Below are positions 1 through 8,999 of a stretch of DNA of 64,000 nt, piece by piece. Source of the stretch: Brevibacillus reuszeri (lineage in GTDB: Bacteria; Bacillota; Bacilli; Brevibacillales; Brevibacillaceae); NCBI RefSeq assembly GCF_002897295.1, contig NZ_BEXF01000001.1, positions 124,001-188,000 of the forward strand, in the 5' to 3' direction. The position numbers and the translations under genes are program-made. The notes below the pieces were generated by a model. That model made no database searches and was not told where the DNA came from. It saw only the letters and a program-made list of their open reading frames with translations. How positions within the stretch are numbered: position 1 is the stretch's first letter; the number at the start of each line of letters is the position of its first letter.

Positions 1-66
1 AGCCAGCTCAAGCGCGCTTGAGCTTTTTCCAGTTCCACTAGTTCCGTACAAGGCGTAGATTTCCAT
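1..66 (-). CDS. P-loop NTPase, N-terminal part only
   Basis: Only the first 22 codons are inside the window; the gene continues past base 1. The translation starts MEIYALYGTSGTGKSSSA, which contains a Walker A loop (GTSGTGKS) within the first 15 residues, so the product very probably binds ATP or GTP. The ATG at 66 follows a good ribosome binding site (AGGGAGG on the minus strand, about 70-76). A TATAAT-like -10 (96-101) lies in the 60-base gap after proC, so the gene may have its own promoter as well as read-through from the proline operon. The function cannot be told from this fragment. Confidence 0.7.
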   Translation of the reverse strand, partial: MEIYALYGTSGTGKSSSALELA

Positions 67-125
67 GGCAACCTCCCTTCTGTGTTTTTCCTTTCATTAT
101 ACACGAGAGGGAGAAGGGGAAAAAG

Positions 126-968
126 CTAGTGGTATTGTGCGCCCATTTCCCGTGAGCGTTCCGTGGCACGCAATATGGCTGCGGTGACTCCCTGCTGGAA
201 TTGATAGGCTTCCAAAACCTCCAGCCCGGCTTGGGTCGTTCCGCCTGGACTGGTTACTTGCTGGCGCAAAATGGCTGGCTCAGCACGGGTATCGAGCAGC
301 ATGTGAGCCGCACCGATGACAGTTTGCAATGTCAGCTGTCGCGCCATTTCCCGATCCAGCCCAGCCGTTGCACCAGCGGCCATCATTGCTTCTACCAGAT
401 AATAAATATAGGCGGGACCGCTTCCGGAAAGCCCGGTAATAATATCAAGCTCCTCTTCGGCTACCTCATAAACCGTGCCGATTGCTTCAAAGAGGTGAAT
501 AGCCTGCTGGAGCTGTTCGCCTGTCACAAAGGAATTTGCGGCAAGCCCCGTAGCGGAAAGTCCTACAGCCGACGACGTGTTTGGCATCGTACGAATGACC
601 GGACAATTCACACCCAGCCATTCGCCGATAAGTGTAGTGGAGACACCAGCCACAACAGAGATCACCAGCTGACCAGGATGAACGACACCGCGCAGCTCTC
701 GCAATGCTTCTGCAGCATCCTTTGGCTTGATCGCCAAAATCAAAATGTCAGAATAACGAGCCACTTCGAGCTTATCCTGAGTAAAATTTACCCCATAGCA
801 ATCAGCCAGTTGCTCCAAGCGCTCCCGATTATTGCGATTGGAGACAAGAAGCCGGTCTGGAGAGAGTAGTCCTTTTTTGAGAATGCCGGACAGCATGGCT
901 TCTACGATGGAGCCAGCTCCGAGAAATCCAATCCGTCCTTCTATGCACAGTCTGTCTTGTTTGTTCAT
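126..968 (-). CDS. proC: Pyrroline-5-carboxylate reductase
   Basis: Cytoplasmic enzyme of the last step of proline synthesis: it reduces 1-pyrroline-5-carboxylate to L-proline with NAD(P)H. The 280-residue length fits the family. The N-terminus holds a Rossmann nucleotide-binding loop (GFLGAGSIVEAM, about residues 14-25), and the C-terminal half holds the family signature region (GLSGSGPAYIYYLVEAM then SPGGTTQAG). It is the third gene of the proB-proA-proC operon, 20 bases after proA, so it should be controlled by the proline T-box upstream of proB. Having all three biosynthetic genes in one amino-acid-sensing operon suggests an anabolic rather than osmotic role. Confidence 0.97.
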   Translation of the reverse strand: MNKQDRLCIEGRIGFLGAGSIVEAMLSGILKKGLLSPDRLLVSNRNNRERLEQLADCYGVNFTQDKLEVARYSDILILAIKPKDAAEALRELRGVVHPGQLVISVVAGVSTTLIGEWLGVNCPVIRTMPNTSSAVGLSATGLAANSFVTGEQLQQAIHLFEAIGTVYEVAEEELDIITGLSGSGPAYIYYLVEAMMAAGATAGLDREMARQLTLQTVIGAAHMLLDTRAEPAILRQQVTSPGGTTQAGLEVLEAYQFQQGVTAAILRATERSREMGAQYH

Positions 969-988
969 TGGTGTTCCCTCCTTCTGGA

Positions 989-2257
989 CTATCGGATTTG
1001 CCCGGTTCCACGGACGACATATTTATAGGAAGTAAGAGCAGGTAAGCCCATCGGACCGCGTGCGTGAAGCTTTTGTGTGCTGATGCCGATTTCGGCACCA
1101 AAACCGAATTCGCCGCCGTCCGTGAAGCGAGTAGATGCATTGCGATAAACCGTAGTCGAATCGACCGTAGTCAGGAAGCGGCGAGCAGCGTCATCGTCTT
1201 CCGTGATAATGGCTTCAGAATGACCCGTGCTGTGCTTGGCAATATGCTGGATGGCATCTGCCCAAGTATCGACAGTACGAACAGCCAAGATCAGATCGGA
1301 GAACTCTGCATCCCAGTCAGCTTCAGAGGCTGGCTTCAGTTGAGCACTAAGGTCCGTGTGCAATGCCTTTGTTAGCTCGCAAGCTCTGATTTCTACGCCA
1401 GCCTCGAGCAATTGCTTGAGAAGCTCGTTTTGGTGACCAAGTGGCCATTCACGATGCAAAAGCAGCGTCTCTGCCGCGTTGCATACAGCAGGGCGACTCG
1501 TTTTGGCATTGATGACGATTGCACGAGCCATCTCATAGGAAGCTGTCTGGTCGATGAAAATGTGGCAGTTGCCAACACCAGTTTCCAAAACAGGTACGCT
1601 CGATATCTCCAGGACTCGATTAATCAGGCCTGCGCCACCGCGGGGAATGATGACATCAATGAGACCATTTGCTGTACATAAAATATCGACGGAGGCATGC
1701 TCTGCAAAAGGAAGATATTGGACCGCCTCAGAAGAAATGCCTACACGCGCAAGACCAGCCCGGATGCTGCTGACCAGCGCCAAATTGCTTGAAACCGCGC
1801 TATGGCTTCCACGAAGTACAATCGCATTGCCTGTTTTCAGTGCGATGGCAGCAGCATCGATCGTCACGTTGGGACGGGCTTCATACACCATGCCGATGAC
1901 GCCGAGCGGGACGCGTACTTGCTCGATAACCAATCCGTTTGGTCGCGTCCATTGATCCATTCTTTGTCCAACAGGGTCCTCAAGAGAAATAAGCTGCTGC
2001 AGACCATCGACTAAATCGCGAATGCGGTCAGGTGTCAGTCGCAGTCGATCCAGATAGGAAGCAGGCTGACCATCTGCCTCAGCTTTGGCCAAATCCTGCT
2101 CATTTGCTGCCAAAATGACGTCTGAATCTGCCTGTAGCTGCTCCCCGATAGCTGCGAGAGCTTTATCCTTTTCATCCCGACTCAGCAAGGCCATTTGTCG
2201 TGACGCCTGCTTTGCCAATGAAATTTGTCCCAGCACTTTTTCCTTCAAGCTTTCCAT
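989..2257 (-). CDS. proA: Glutamate-5-semialdehyde dehydrogenase (gamma-glutamyl phosphate reductase)
   Basis: Second step of proline synthesis: NADPH-dependent reduction of gamma-glutamyl phosphate to glutamate 5-semialdehyde. The 422 residues show the aldehyde dehydrogenase fold typical of ProA, including VPLGVIGMVYEARPNVT (about 116-132), a nucleotide-binding stretch with LRGSHSA, and a catalytic cysteine region (SRPAVCNAAETLL, about residue 255). The C-terminal GPMGLPALTSYKYVVRG ending is characteristic. It lies 62 bases after proB and 20 bases before proC. Its substrate is unstable, so tight co-expression with ProB is expected. Start ATG at 2257 is preceded by a GGAG-type site. Confidence 0.97.
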   Translation of the reverse strand: MESLKEKVLGQISLAKQASRQMALLSRDEKDKALAAIGEQLQADSDVILAANEQDLAKAEADGQPASYLDRLRLTPDRIRDLVDGLQQLISLEDPVGQRMDQWTRPNGLVIEQVRVPLGVIGMVYEARPNVTIDAAAIALKTGNAIVLRGSHSAVSSNLALVSSIRAGLARVGISSEAVQYLPFAEHASVDILCTANGLIDVIIPRGGAGLINRVLEISSVPVLETGVGNCHIFIDQTASYEMARAIVINAKTSRPAVCNAAETLLLHREWPLGHQNELLKQLLEAGVEIRACELTKALHTDLSAQLKPASEADWDAEFSDLILAVRTVDTWADAIQHIAKHSTGHSEAIITEDDDAARRFLTTVDSTTVYRNASTRFTDGGEFGFGAEIGISTQKLHARGPMGLPALTSYKYVVRGTGQIR

Positions 2258-2319
2258 GATCTCCCCAGCTCCTTTATTTTTTCTATTTCGATCAAACCGT
2301 TCTGTAGTGATGCGATAGC

Positions 2320-3420
2320 CTATGTGATCTGTGTCCAGTGATCGCGATGGATTACGGTACCGCTGCGTCGCGCTGCCCCGGCAGGTGAGAGAAGGTCTGC
2401 TAAATCAGCGGCATCGTATCTGCTGACACCGCGTCCGATCAATGCTCCGTCACAATAAACCTCGATGACTTCCCCAGGAGCGAAAGTACCGTCGACACCG
2501 CGCACTCCTGCGAGCAGGAGGCTGCGGCGCTTTTCGAGAATGGCTTCAGCCGCACCGCTGTCGATCGAGATGGAGCCGCGAATCGGCGAGTGGAGAGCAA
2601 TCCATTGCTTGCGAGTCGGGACTCCGCTCGAAGCGGGAGCCTCTGGCTGATAGCTGACATAAGTACCATTGCCGCTGCCATGTAAAATATCGAGCAAGTC
2701 AGAGGGTTGATCCAATTTTCCGATAAAGCTCGGTATCCCAAGACCTTGTGCTGTCTTCGCTGCGATCAGCTTGGAGCGCATGCCTCCAGTACCAAGCTGT
2801 GATGCTCCCCCAGCGAGCGCTTCTATCTCCTCGGTTACTTCAGAAAGCCATGAAATGCGCTTGGCATCGGGATGATTACGCGGGTCTTTATCATACAGAC
2901 CGTTCGTATCCGTGAGAATCAGGTAAAGGTCAGCGTGTACCAAGCCTGCTACGAGTGCACCGAGCATGTCATTATCGCCAAAGGTAAGCTCTGCTACTGA
3001 GACCGTGTCGTTTTCATTGATGATTGGCAAAATATTTTTATCCAACAGGAGGGACAAGGTTTGAAAGGCATGCTGATAACGCTCCCGGTTGGAAAAGTCC
3101 CCACGCGTCAAAAGAATTTGAGCGACACTGAAGCGGTGCGCGGCAAACAGCTGCGTGTAGGTTTGCATCAGCAAGCTTTGTCCGATCGCGGCGGCAGCTT
3201 GCTTGGCAGCCAGCGTACGCGGTCGCTGTTTATACCCCAGGCTTTGATAGCCGCTAGCGACCGCTCCCGAGGAAACCAGCACAACCTGATGACCTGCTTC
3301 CCGCAGCTGACTTACAGCGGAGACCAGCAGCGACATCTTGGCTGGGTCGACACCACCGCTGGGCGCTGCCAGAGAACTGCTGCCAACTTTTACAACCAAC
3401 CGCATTTTACCCTTCTTCAT
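2320..3420 (-). CDS. proB: Glutamate 5-kinase
   Basis: First, committed step of proline synthesis: ATP-dependent phosphorylation of glutamate to gamma-glutamyl phosphate. The start chosen at 3420 (MKKGKMRLVVKVGSSSL) gives 366 residues, the usual ProB length, and has GGAGG about 8 bases upstream; a longer open frame reaching 3531 would run through the T-box terminator and is not real. The amino acid kinase fold is clear (VVKVGSSSLA, VLVSSGAVASG, INENDTVSV, FGDNDMLGALVAG), followed by a C-terminal PUA domain (about residues 270-360). It leads the proBAC operon, directly behind the T-box leader. Confidence 0.97.
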   Translation of the reverse strand: MKKGKMRLVVKVGSSSLAAPSGGVDPAKMSLLVSAVSQLREAGHQVVLVSSGAVASGYQSLGYKQRPRTLAAKQAAAAIGQSLLMQTYTQLFAAHRFSVAQILLTRGDFSNRERYQHAFQTLSLLLDKNILPIINENDTVSVAELTFGDNDMLGALVAGLVHADLYLILTDTNGLYDKDPRNHPDAKRISWLSEVTEEIEALAGGASQLGTGGMRSKLIAAKTAQGLGIPSFIGKLDQPSDLLDILHGSGNGTYVSYQPEAPASSGVPTRKQWIALHSPIRGSISIDSGAAEAILEKRRSLLLAGVRGVDGTFAPGEVIEVYCDGALIGRGVSRYDAADLADLLSPAGAARRSGTVIHRDHWTQIT

Positions 3421-3470
3421 GACCGAACCTCCTGTTTCCAGACAATAATAGTGCGTGTGCAAAAAAACGC

Positions 3471-3509
3471 AAAAAAGCCCTTTCGTCTCTTTGATAAGGA
3501 CGAAAGGGC
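3471..3509 (-). terminator. T-box conditional terminator
   Basis: A perfect 11-bp stem (3477-3487 with 3499-3509) is followed on the minus strand by six T (3476-3471). The 5' arm begins a few bases after the T-box sequence, as expected of the terminator that competes with the antiterminator. Confidence 0.92.
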
Positions 3510-3745
3510 ATGATGACCTCCGCGGTACCACCTTATTTGACGTCAGCGACCTAATGGTACAAAAGACGTCCGGCTCTCTTTCTTTGATAACAGGTGAAAG
3601 AAACCTGTCCAGGTCTTCCCTGGATGCTCTGGGGTGGGTTCAAACTGATTCAAGGGCGAAACCTTTCAGCCGGTGGATTTCGCTCTCTGAGCCTGAAGGG
3701 CAGTTTTACTGTTCCCCGTCATTGCCGATCACTATGTGCTTATTA
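3471..3745 (-). promoter_or_regulatory. T-box leader of the proline operon
   Basis: On the minus strand the untranslated leader of proB carries the T-box consensus GGTGGTACCGCGG (bases 3520-3532), which pairs with the acceptor end of uncharged tRNA, followed by an intrinsic terminator. Upstream are a Stem I-like region with an AGAGA motif next to GGCTC (about 3680-3692), and a Stem III-like CAGGT/ACCTG helix. A GAACCCACC segment (3633-3641) fits the specifier loop, with CCC (or overlapping CCA) as the specifier codon, that is, proline. Known mechanism: uncharged tRNA(Pro) stabilises the antiterminator and lets RNA polymerase read into proBAC. Confidence 0.93.
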
Positions 3746-3752
3746 ATTCAAT

Positions 3753-3782
3753 ATTATTCGCTGGTCCCTCACGAAATGTCAA
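3753..3782 (-). promoter_or_regulatory. Sigma-A-type promoter of proBAC
   Basis: Minus strand -35 TTGACA (3782-3777), 18-base spacer, -10 AATAAT (3758-3753). Transcription would start near 3745, just before the T-box Stem I. The promoter sits immediately after the stop codon of the upstream lipoprotein gene, so read-through could also feed the leader. Confidence 0.7.
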
Positions 3783-3787
3783 GAGAT

Positions 3788-4408
3788 TTATTGAAAATTT
3801 TCGCTGCCGTATGTTCCATTCCGCGATTTAATCTCATAGCGCTTCGTTTTTTTATCGCGGACGAGGTGGTAGCGAATCGTACGGTCTGCAACTACGGAAG
3901 CATCGGCTGCATTTTCTACCGTCACGTTTAAATCGCCATTTAGCTTTTGCACATTTGTGTTTCGGACCGAAATCATAGGGGGATAGTCCGTACTTGGCAG
4001 TGAGACATATACTTTATCTTTTACCAGCTTGGTAGACATATTGTCGTATAAGGATTCGGCGAGCGGTTTGCTCCAGAAGCGGGAGAAGTAGCCAACGATT
4101 TTATCCTTGCTGTCAAATCGTTTGGGTAATTCGCGATAGGTCAGACTATCCTCATGAACGGTTTTGCCTTTGGCATTTTCCAGTGCGGAATAATACACTT
4201 CCTCCAGCACATGCTCGGCACGATTTAAAAACAGCACGACCTCCATTTTGTTATCTCCAAGCTTCTGCAGGGCAGTTTGCTTTGGAGGCTTGCTCTGCGC
4301 TTTTGCTTTTTCTTTTTCCTTTGCTTTCTCTTCGTTCGAGGGCGAATTACAACCCGTCACGAGCAGGGCTAGGGTTAGAAGGAATATCCAATTTTTCCAT
4401 TTGAACAT
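3788..4408 (-). CDS. Lipoprotein of unknown function
   Basis: 206 residues with a lipoprotein signal peptide: basic start (MFKWKNW), hydrophobic core and lipobox LVTGC with the lipidated cysteine at residue 20, so the protein should be anchored on the outer face of the membrane. The next 30 residues are a lysine/glutamate-rich linker. The remainder is a soluble domain with no motif I can name; its pattern (a helix about residues 45-85, then strands around VYVSLPSTDYPPMISVRN) would suit a small extracytoplasmic fold. It ends just before the proBAC promoter on the same strand. A GAGGCGG ribosome site precedes the ATG at 4408. No function is claimed. Confidence 0.8.
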   Translation of the reverse strand: MFKWKNWIFLLTLALLVTGCNSPSNEEKAKEKEKAKAQSKPPKQTALQKLGDNKMEVVLFLNRAEHVLEEVYYSALENAKGKTVHEDSLTYRELPKRFDSKDKIVGYFSRFWSKPLAESLYDNMSTKLVKDKVYVSLPSTDYPPMISVRNTNVQKLNGDLNVTVENAADASVVADRTIRYHLVRDKKTKRYEIKSRNGTYGSENFQ

Positions 4409-4609
4409 GTTTGCACCGCCTCATTTGGACACAGCCGTTTCTTGTTAGCGTGTGTGGGCGAGGGGACAAATAGCCATGTAAATATTTCCCTGTCGCAATC
4501 TGGTCACCGATTCTAGCAAAAAGGAAACAGGATGGGGGTTGTGTCGGTTCTCAATTATGTCTATCATGGAGAGAGTTATGCAGATCGAACAATTGAGGTG
4601 GAAAAATAA

Positions 4610-5026
4610 ATGTTTGGATTTGGAAAAAAGGCGAAAAAGCTAGATGGCATCGATGTGTTGATTATTAAGACAGTAGAAGCAAAAAACCGTAACTTTTATC
4701 AAGTAGCTTTTCCAAGTGTGGTAGCGAATGATGTTCTGTCCATGCTGCAAAAGTTGGAAAAATCAAAAGTGAATCAGCAAGAATTTCTGGGAGAAATCGG
4801 TGGCTTCCGCATCGTGACCCATTTAGAAGCCTTGACAGGTTATGACGTGCTGGATGACGCTGATTTGGAAGGCCGCCCTGTACACATTGAGGATTTTGCC
4901 AACATTCTTTTACGTCGTCTTGAGGCGCTGGAGGAATCAGGTAAAATGGAAGAGTCTGAAGATATGGCATTTATCATGGGCGAGCTGACTATGCTGCGCG
5001 ATGGTAGCTACGTCCCACAAAATTAA
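4610..5026 (+). CDS. Conserved-looking protein of unknown function
   Basis: 138 residues, soluble, acidic at the C-terminus, no signal peptide or membrane segment. The N-terminus (MFGFGKKAKKLDG) is basic and is followed by an alpha/beta pattern (IDVLIIKTVEAKNRNFYQVAFPSVVANDVLSMLQKLEK). I do not recognise a family. It is divergent from the lipoprotein gene at 3788-4408, with about 200 bases between them that must hold both promoters. A GAGGTGG site sits 8 bases before the ATG and an intrinsic terminator follows, so it appears to be a single-gene unit. Confidence 0.75.
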   Translation: MFGFGKKAKKLDGIDVLIIKTVEAKNRNFYQVAFPSVVANDVLSMLQKLEKSKVNQQEFLGEIGGFRIVTHLEALTGYDVLDDADLEGRPVHIEDFANILLRRLEALEESGKMEESEDMAFIMGELTMLRDGSYVPQN

Positions 5027-5037
5027 TACAACACGCC

Positions 5038-5068
5038 AAAAAGCCGTTGATTTCCAGCGGCTTTTTTC
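5038..5068 (+). terminator. Intrinsic terminator after the 4610-5026 gene
   Basis: AAAAGCCG and CGGCTTTT arms around an 11-base loop, followed by a T-run; the A-run on the other side would allow it to work in both directions. Confidence 0.85.
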
Positions 5069-5161
5069 TTTCCTTTTTGGGTCAGACGCAACCTTTTGTG
5101 GGAGCAGCACGTATTAGAAGTGTATGGGATTGGCTGGAAAATAGGCAACAGGAGGTACAGG

Positions 5162-5887
5162 ATGATTGAACTTACTGGTGTGACCAAAAGCTATAACAAC
5201 ACGATCAAAGCCGTCGATAACGTGAGTCTTACGATTCCATCGGGCGAGATTTTTGGCTTTCTCGGTCCGAATGGTGCAGGAAAGACGACTACAATCAAAA
5301 TGATAACTGGCATTATTCGCCCGAATGCGGGACAGATCAAAATCAATGGCAAAGATATCGCCACAGAAACACTTGCGGCGAAGCGTCAATTCGGCTATGT
5401 GCCTGATAGTCCTGATATGTTCCTGCGACTAAAGGGCCTGGAGTATGTCAGCTTCATGGCAGATATTTACGAGGTGCCGCAAAAGGTTCGAAATGAACGA
5501 ATCCTACAGCTGGCACAGCGTTTTGATATGACGAATGCCCTCGGAGATACGATCCAAAGCTACTCGCACGGTATGCGCCAAAAGATCATGATTATGGGCG
5601 TATTGGTGCACCATCCGGAGGTTTGGATTTTGGATGAGCCGCTCACCGGACTAGACCCGAAATCTTCGTATACGCTAAAGGAAATGATGCGTGAGCATGC
5701 GGATAGCGGGCGTACGGTGTTCTTTTCAACGCATGTCCTGGAGGTAGCAGAAAAGCTGTGTGATCGAGTGGCGATCATCAATAAGGGGCAAATCTTGTTT
5801 TGCGGCACTTTTGCAGAAATGCAGCAGCATTTTCAATCGAATAATTCGTTGGAAAGCTTGTTCCTGGAGTTGACGAAGCATGAGTAA
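5162..5887 (+). CDS. ABC transporter ATP-binding protein
   Basis: 241-residue ATPase subunit of an ABC exporter. Motifs in order: Walker A GPNGAGKTT (about residues 39-47), signature YSHGMRQK (about 137-144), Walker B VWILDEPLTGLDP and the switch histidine in STHV. The signature is SHGMR rather than the usual SGGQ, common in ABC-2-type export ATPases of the CcmA/YhaQ sort. Start at 5162 is chosen because an AGGAGG site precedes it; a longer frame from 5096 lacks one. Its stop overlaps the start of the permease gene by 8 bases (5880-5887), indicating translational coupling. Substrate unknown. Confidence 0.92.
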   Translation: MIELTGVTKSYNNTIKAVDNVSLTIPSGEIFGFLGPNGAGKTTTIKMITGIIRPNAGQIKINGKDIATETLAAKRQFGYVPDSPDMFLRLKGLEYVSFMADIYEVPQKVRNERILQLAQRFDMTNALGDTIQSYSHGMRQKIMIMGVLVHHPEVWILDEPLTGLDPKSSYTLKEMMREHADSGRTVFFSTHVLEVAEKLCDRVAIINKGQILFCGTFAEMQQHFQSNNSLESLFLELTKHE

Positions 5888-7547
5888 AATTTTACTGCTC
5901 TCCAAAATCATGATGAAAAATGCCGGTTCAGCGTGGGGAAACAAAAAGGGGAGTGGATGGAAAAGCGCCCTCATCCTGCTTGCGATAGGAATCGGCGTAT
6001 TGCCATTGATGCTGGTAGGAGTCATGTTTATGGCAGGTCTATATGACGGGCTGGCATTGATCGGTCAGGAAGGCGCACTTCTCGGCCTCGGAGTGGCGCT
6101 TGTCTCCCTCGCCATTTTTGTGCTCGGGATTGTGTATGTGCTTTCGGTCTTTTATTACTCGCAGGATGTCGAGCATATGCTTCCCCTGCCGCTTGCACCA
6201 TGGCAAATTCTCGGAGCCAAGTTTCTCGTCGCCCTTTTCTATGAATATTTGACGTCGCTTTTGCTTTTTGCACCGTTGCTTGTCACATATGGGGTCAAGA
6301 GTGGGGGCGGAGTCCTGTACTATCTCTTTGCTCTGCTCGTTTATTTGGTAGTACCGATCTTTCCTCTCGTGCTCTCTGCTTTGGTCGTCATGCTGTTCAT
6401 GCGTTTTACTAGTGTTGGAAAAAGCAAGGACCGCTTCCGGTTGATTGGAGGACTTCTGGCGATTGTGGTAGCGGTAGGCTTTCAGGCGGTCATTCAGCGA
6501 CAAACGAGTGGCAAGATGGACAACATCGAGCAAATGCAGCAAATGATCGTAAATGGGGATAATGTTCTGCTCAATCTGGTGACGCAGCTATTTCCTGCGA
6601 GCAAGCTGGCTGCTTTGGCTTTAATTGGCAGTGACAGCTGGAGCGGGCTCGGCTATTTGGCTTCCTTTCTGCTCGTCGCTGCTGTTAGCGTGATTGTGTT
6701 TTTCTTCGCTGGAAATCGTCTCTATTTTCGAGGGGTCATGGGAATCAGTGAAGCGATGGCCAAACGGAAAAAAGTCGATGAATCCGCTTTTCAAAAGCTC
6801 GTACGCCCTCGTTCAGCGCTCATGGCCTATGGACTAAAAGAATGGAGGATTCTTTGGCGTACACCTGCCTACTTGATGAACTGCACGCTGTCCAGTGTAC
6901 TCTTGCCGGTAATTGCCTTGATCCCGATCTTGAGTCGTCAGGATAGCGGTGAGATGCTGGCTTCCTTGAGTGCACGTTTGCAAGGTGATGAAGCGGGAGG
7001 AATCTCGCTTGCCGTTGCTTTTGCTGCATTTCTGGCGATGGCGGGTGCCAACAGTACCTCTGTTACCGCAATTACGCGAGACGGCCAAGGCTTTTTCCTG
7101 AACAAGAGTCTGCCTATTCCTTATCCAAAAATCCTGATTGCCAAACTCATGCCCGGGATTATTCTGAGTGTCGTGAGCATGCTGCTGTTGCTTGCAGAGG
7201 GAGGCTGGCTGCTACAGCTCTCGCCTGTCTTTGTGATCTACTGTATACTCATCGGGATTCCTGGCATTATCTTTATCAATCTGTTTGGGATCATGGTTGA
7301 TTTGCACCTGCCAAAGCTGAGCTGGAGCTCAGAGCAGGAAGCTGTAAAGCAAAACCTCAATCCGCTGTTTACGCTGCTAGCAAGTGCTCTTGCAGGAGGG
7401 CTTGCGATTGCTGGTGCATTTGTCATAGGTGGTTCCATGACAGTTGCGGCAGTAGGACTCTTTGCGCTATTTGCGATTCTGGATCTGATTTTATATCGCA
7501 TACTCGTGACCAAGGGACCAATGTGGATGGAGAAGATCGAAGCCTGA
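5880..7547 (+). CDS. ABC exporter permease, large integral membrane protein
   Basis: 555 residues with many hydrophobic helices arranged in pairs and a soluble stretch in the middle (about residues 275-310, RLYFRGVMGISEAMAKRKKVDES). It is translationally coupled to the ATPase gene (8-base overlap) and therefore its membrane partner. The architecture resembles the large Bacillales permeases called putative ABC exporters (ABC-2-like). Nothing in the sequence indicates the cargo: no peptidase, no immunity gene and no precursor peptide is adjacent. An intrinsic terminator closes the two-gene operon. Confidence 0.88.
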   Translation: MSKILLLSKIMMKNAGSAWGNKKGSGWKSALILLAIGIGVLPLMLVGVMFMAGLYDGLALIGQEGALLGLGVALVSLAIFVLGIVYVLSVFYYSQDVEHMLPLPLAPWQILGAKFLVALFYEYLTSLLLFAPLLVTYGVKSGGGVLYYLFALLVYLVVPIFPLVLSALVVMLFMRFTSVGKSKDRFRLIGGLLAIVVAVGFQAVIQRQTSGKMDNIEQMQQMIVNGDNVLLNLVTQLFPASKLAALALIGSDSWSGLGYLASFLLVAAVSVIVFFFAGNRLYFRGVMGISEAMAKRKKVDESAFQKLVRPRSALMAYGLKEWRILWRTPAYLMNCTLSSVLLPVIALIPILSRQDSGEMLASLSARLQGDEAGGISLAVAFAAFLAMAGANSTSVTAITRDGQGFFLNKSLPIPYPKILIAKLMPGIILSVVSMLLLLAEGGWLLQLSPVFVIYCILIGIPGIIFINLFGIMVDLHLPKLSWSSEQEAVKQNLNPLFTLLASALAGGLAIAGAFVIGGSMTVAAVGLFALFAILDLILYRILVTKGPMWMEKIEA

Positions 7548-7564
7548 TTTTGGCATGAAAAACA

Positions 7565-7596
7565 AGCTGCTCTCGTTGATGAGGGCGGCTTTTTTC
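7565..7596 (+). terminator. Intrinsic terminator after the ABC exporter operon
   Basis: Ten-base arms 7565-7574 and 7581-7590 pair with two G-U pairs around a 6-base loop and are followed by a T-run (7590-7596). Confidence 0.8.
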
Positions 7597-7804
7597 TATT
7601 CCGGCAAAAAGTATAAACAAAAGCGAGCTGATTCCCGATACAAGAGGTAGCTAGGTCTCAAGCAGGAAGACCAGCGTAGAGCCAACCATTTCATGGTCTA
7701 TCTTCTAGGGGAATTAGTGTCATATACTCATATTCGGGGAAAGAAACCGAATAGATTGGGGATGGTGTGGCGAAATAGATAGAAAGAAGGGAGTAAAAAC
7801 AGTC

Positions 7805-8920
7805 ATGATGAAGCGTTTCTTCGTTTGTTTTCTCATGGCTCTGCTGCTTGTACAGAGCGCTTTTACAGGCAATGCGAGTGCAGCTGTTATGTTCACAGAC
7901 ACTAGGGGACACTGGGCAGAACAGCAAATTAACGAGTTGGCTGAACTAGGCATTTTGAAGGGGAATGGCTACATACCCTTTCATCCGAACAATCCGGTAG
8001 CACGGGGAGAAGCTTTGGCTCTCATGAATCGGGTCTTCGAAGCAGTTTATGGACGAGTGGATCGGACAGAGCGAAAAAGCAATCTGGATTCCCGTTACAT
8101 CCTGCGCCAGGAAGCAGAGCAGCTGTTGACCAACATGCGTACCATGCTGCAAATCGAGACGGGAGTCGTAAACAAGTTTGATCCGGGAGATCGGATGCTT
8201 TACTATCTCTATCTAGCTGACAACTATCAGTTGATGAAGAAGCAGGAAAAGGAAAACTATGACTGGTGGATGTCCAGTCAAGCCTTGCAGCATCCGCTGT
8301 CCAGAGAAGAAGCCAGCTTGCTTTTGTTCCATTTGATGATGCCGCAAAAATTCAGAACGGCGAATATTAAGCCACAGGATGCACCGGCATACTTCACCAG
8401 CTTTTACGAATGGAAGCAGGAAAGCTTTTACCGCGATACATACTCACCATACCCACTAGCCATTCGCGAATTCAATTTCTTCCTCTCAGAAAAGAATTTT
8501 GAGCCGCAAAAAGTGATGACCCGGGCAGAATTCGCCGTGGTAATGAAAAGATTGTATGACTATTTCGTGAAGGACGCCTCCAGTCAATTCAAAGGAATAG
8601 CTACACATAAACAAAGAATTGCAAAAGTGTATCTAAGAGCAGCGAGCATGGCGTACGAAGCCAACGACCAAGCAAAGCTGTCTACTTTGTTTACACCAGC
8701 TGCGCTCAAAACCTTGAATGGATTGCCGCATCGCCCTGCGTTTACGGATCATGGAAACGTGACAGTAAAAATAGATGAGAACAACAAGCTAATGCTATGG
8801 GTAACGGGGCAATATCAGGATTCCAAAAACGGCAAATACCAGCTGGAGTACGTGTTCGAGCCGGATGGTTCGAATGCCTATGGTCAAAAAATTACGAAGA
8901 TCATTTACACTGAAATATAA
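7805..8920 (+). CDS. Secreted SLH-domain protein
   Basis: 371 residues with a Sec signal peptide (MMKRFFVCFLMALLLVQSAF, cleavage probably after NASA near residue 26). Directly after it is an S-layer homology repeat, about residues 30-80 (FTDTRGHWAEQQINELAELG, then NPVARGEALALMNRVF). A second, weaker SLH-like segment is visible near residues 225-260 (MTRAEFAVVMKRLYDYF). SLH repeats bind pyruvylated secondary cell wall polymer, so the protein is probably held on the cell surface. The C-terminal 110 residues have no motif I recognise. AAGGGAG lies 11 bases before the ATG. A terminator follows, so it is monocistronic. Confidence 0.85.
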   Translation: MMKRFFVCFLMALLLVQSAFTGNASAAVMFTDTRGHWAEQQINELAELGILKGNGYIPFHPNNPVARGEALALMNRVFEAVYGRVDRTERKSNLDSRYILRQEAEQLLTNMRTMLQIETGVVNKFDPGDRMLYYLYLADNYQLMKKQEKENYDWWMSSQALQHPLSREEASLLLFHLMMPQKFRTANIKPQDAPAYFTSFYEWKQESFYRDTYSPYPLAIREFNFFLSEKNFEPQKVMTRAEFAVVMKRLYDYFVKDASSQFKGIATHKQRIAKVYLRAASMAYEANDQAKLSTLFTPAALKTLNGLPHRPAFTDHGNVTVKIDENNKLMLWVTGQYQDSKNGKYQLEYVFEPDGSNAYGQKITKIIYTEI

Positions 8921-8936
8921 CATGAGCAAGGGAAAG

Positions 8937-8960
8937 GCATCTGGGCAACAGATGCTTTTT
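8937..8960 (+). terminator. Intrinsic terminator after the SLH gene
   Basis: GCATCTG (8937-8943) pairs with CAGATGC (8949-8955) around a 5-base loop and is followed by five T. Confidence 0.85.
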
Positions 8961-8999
8961 CTTATATAGAAAAAGCACAAAGAAAGGAATAAGTGGCGA

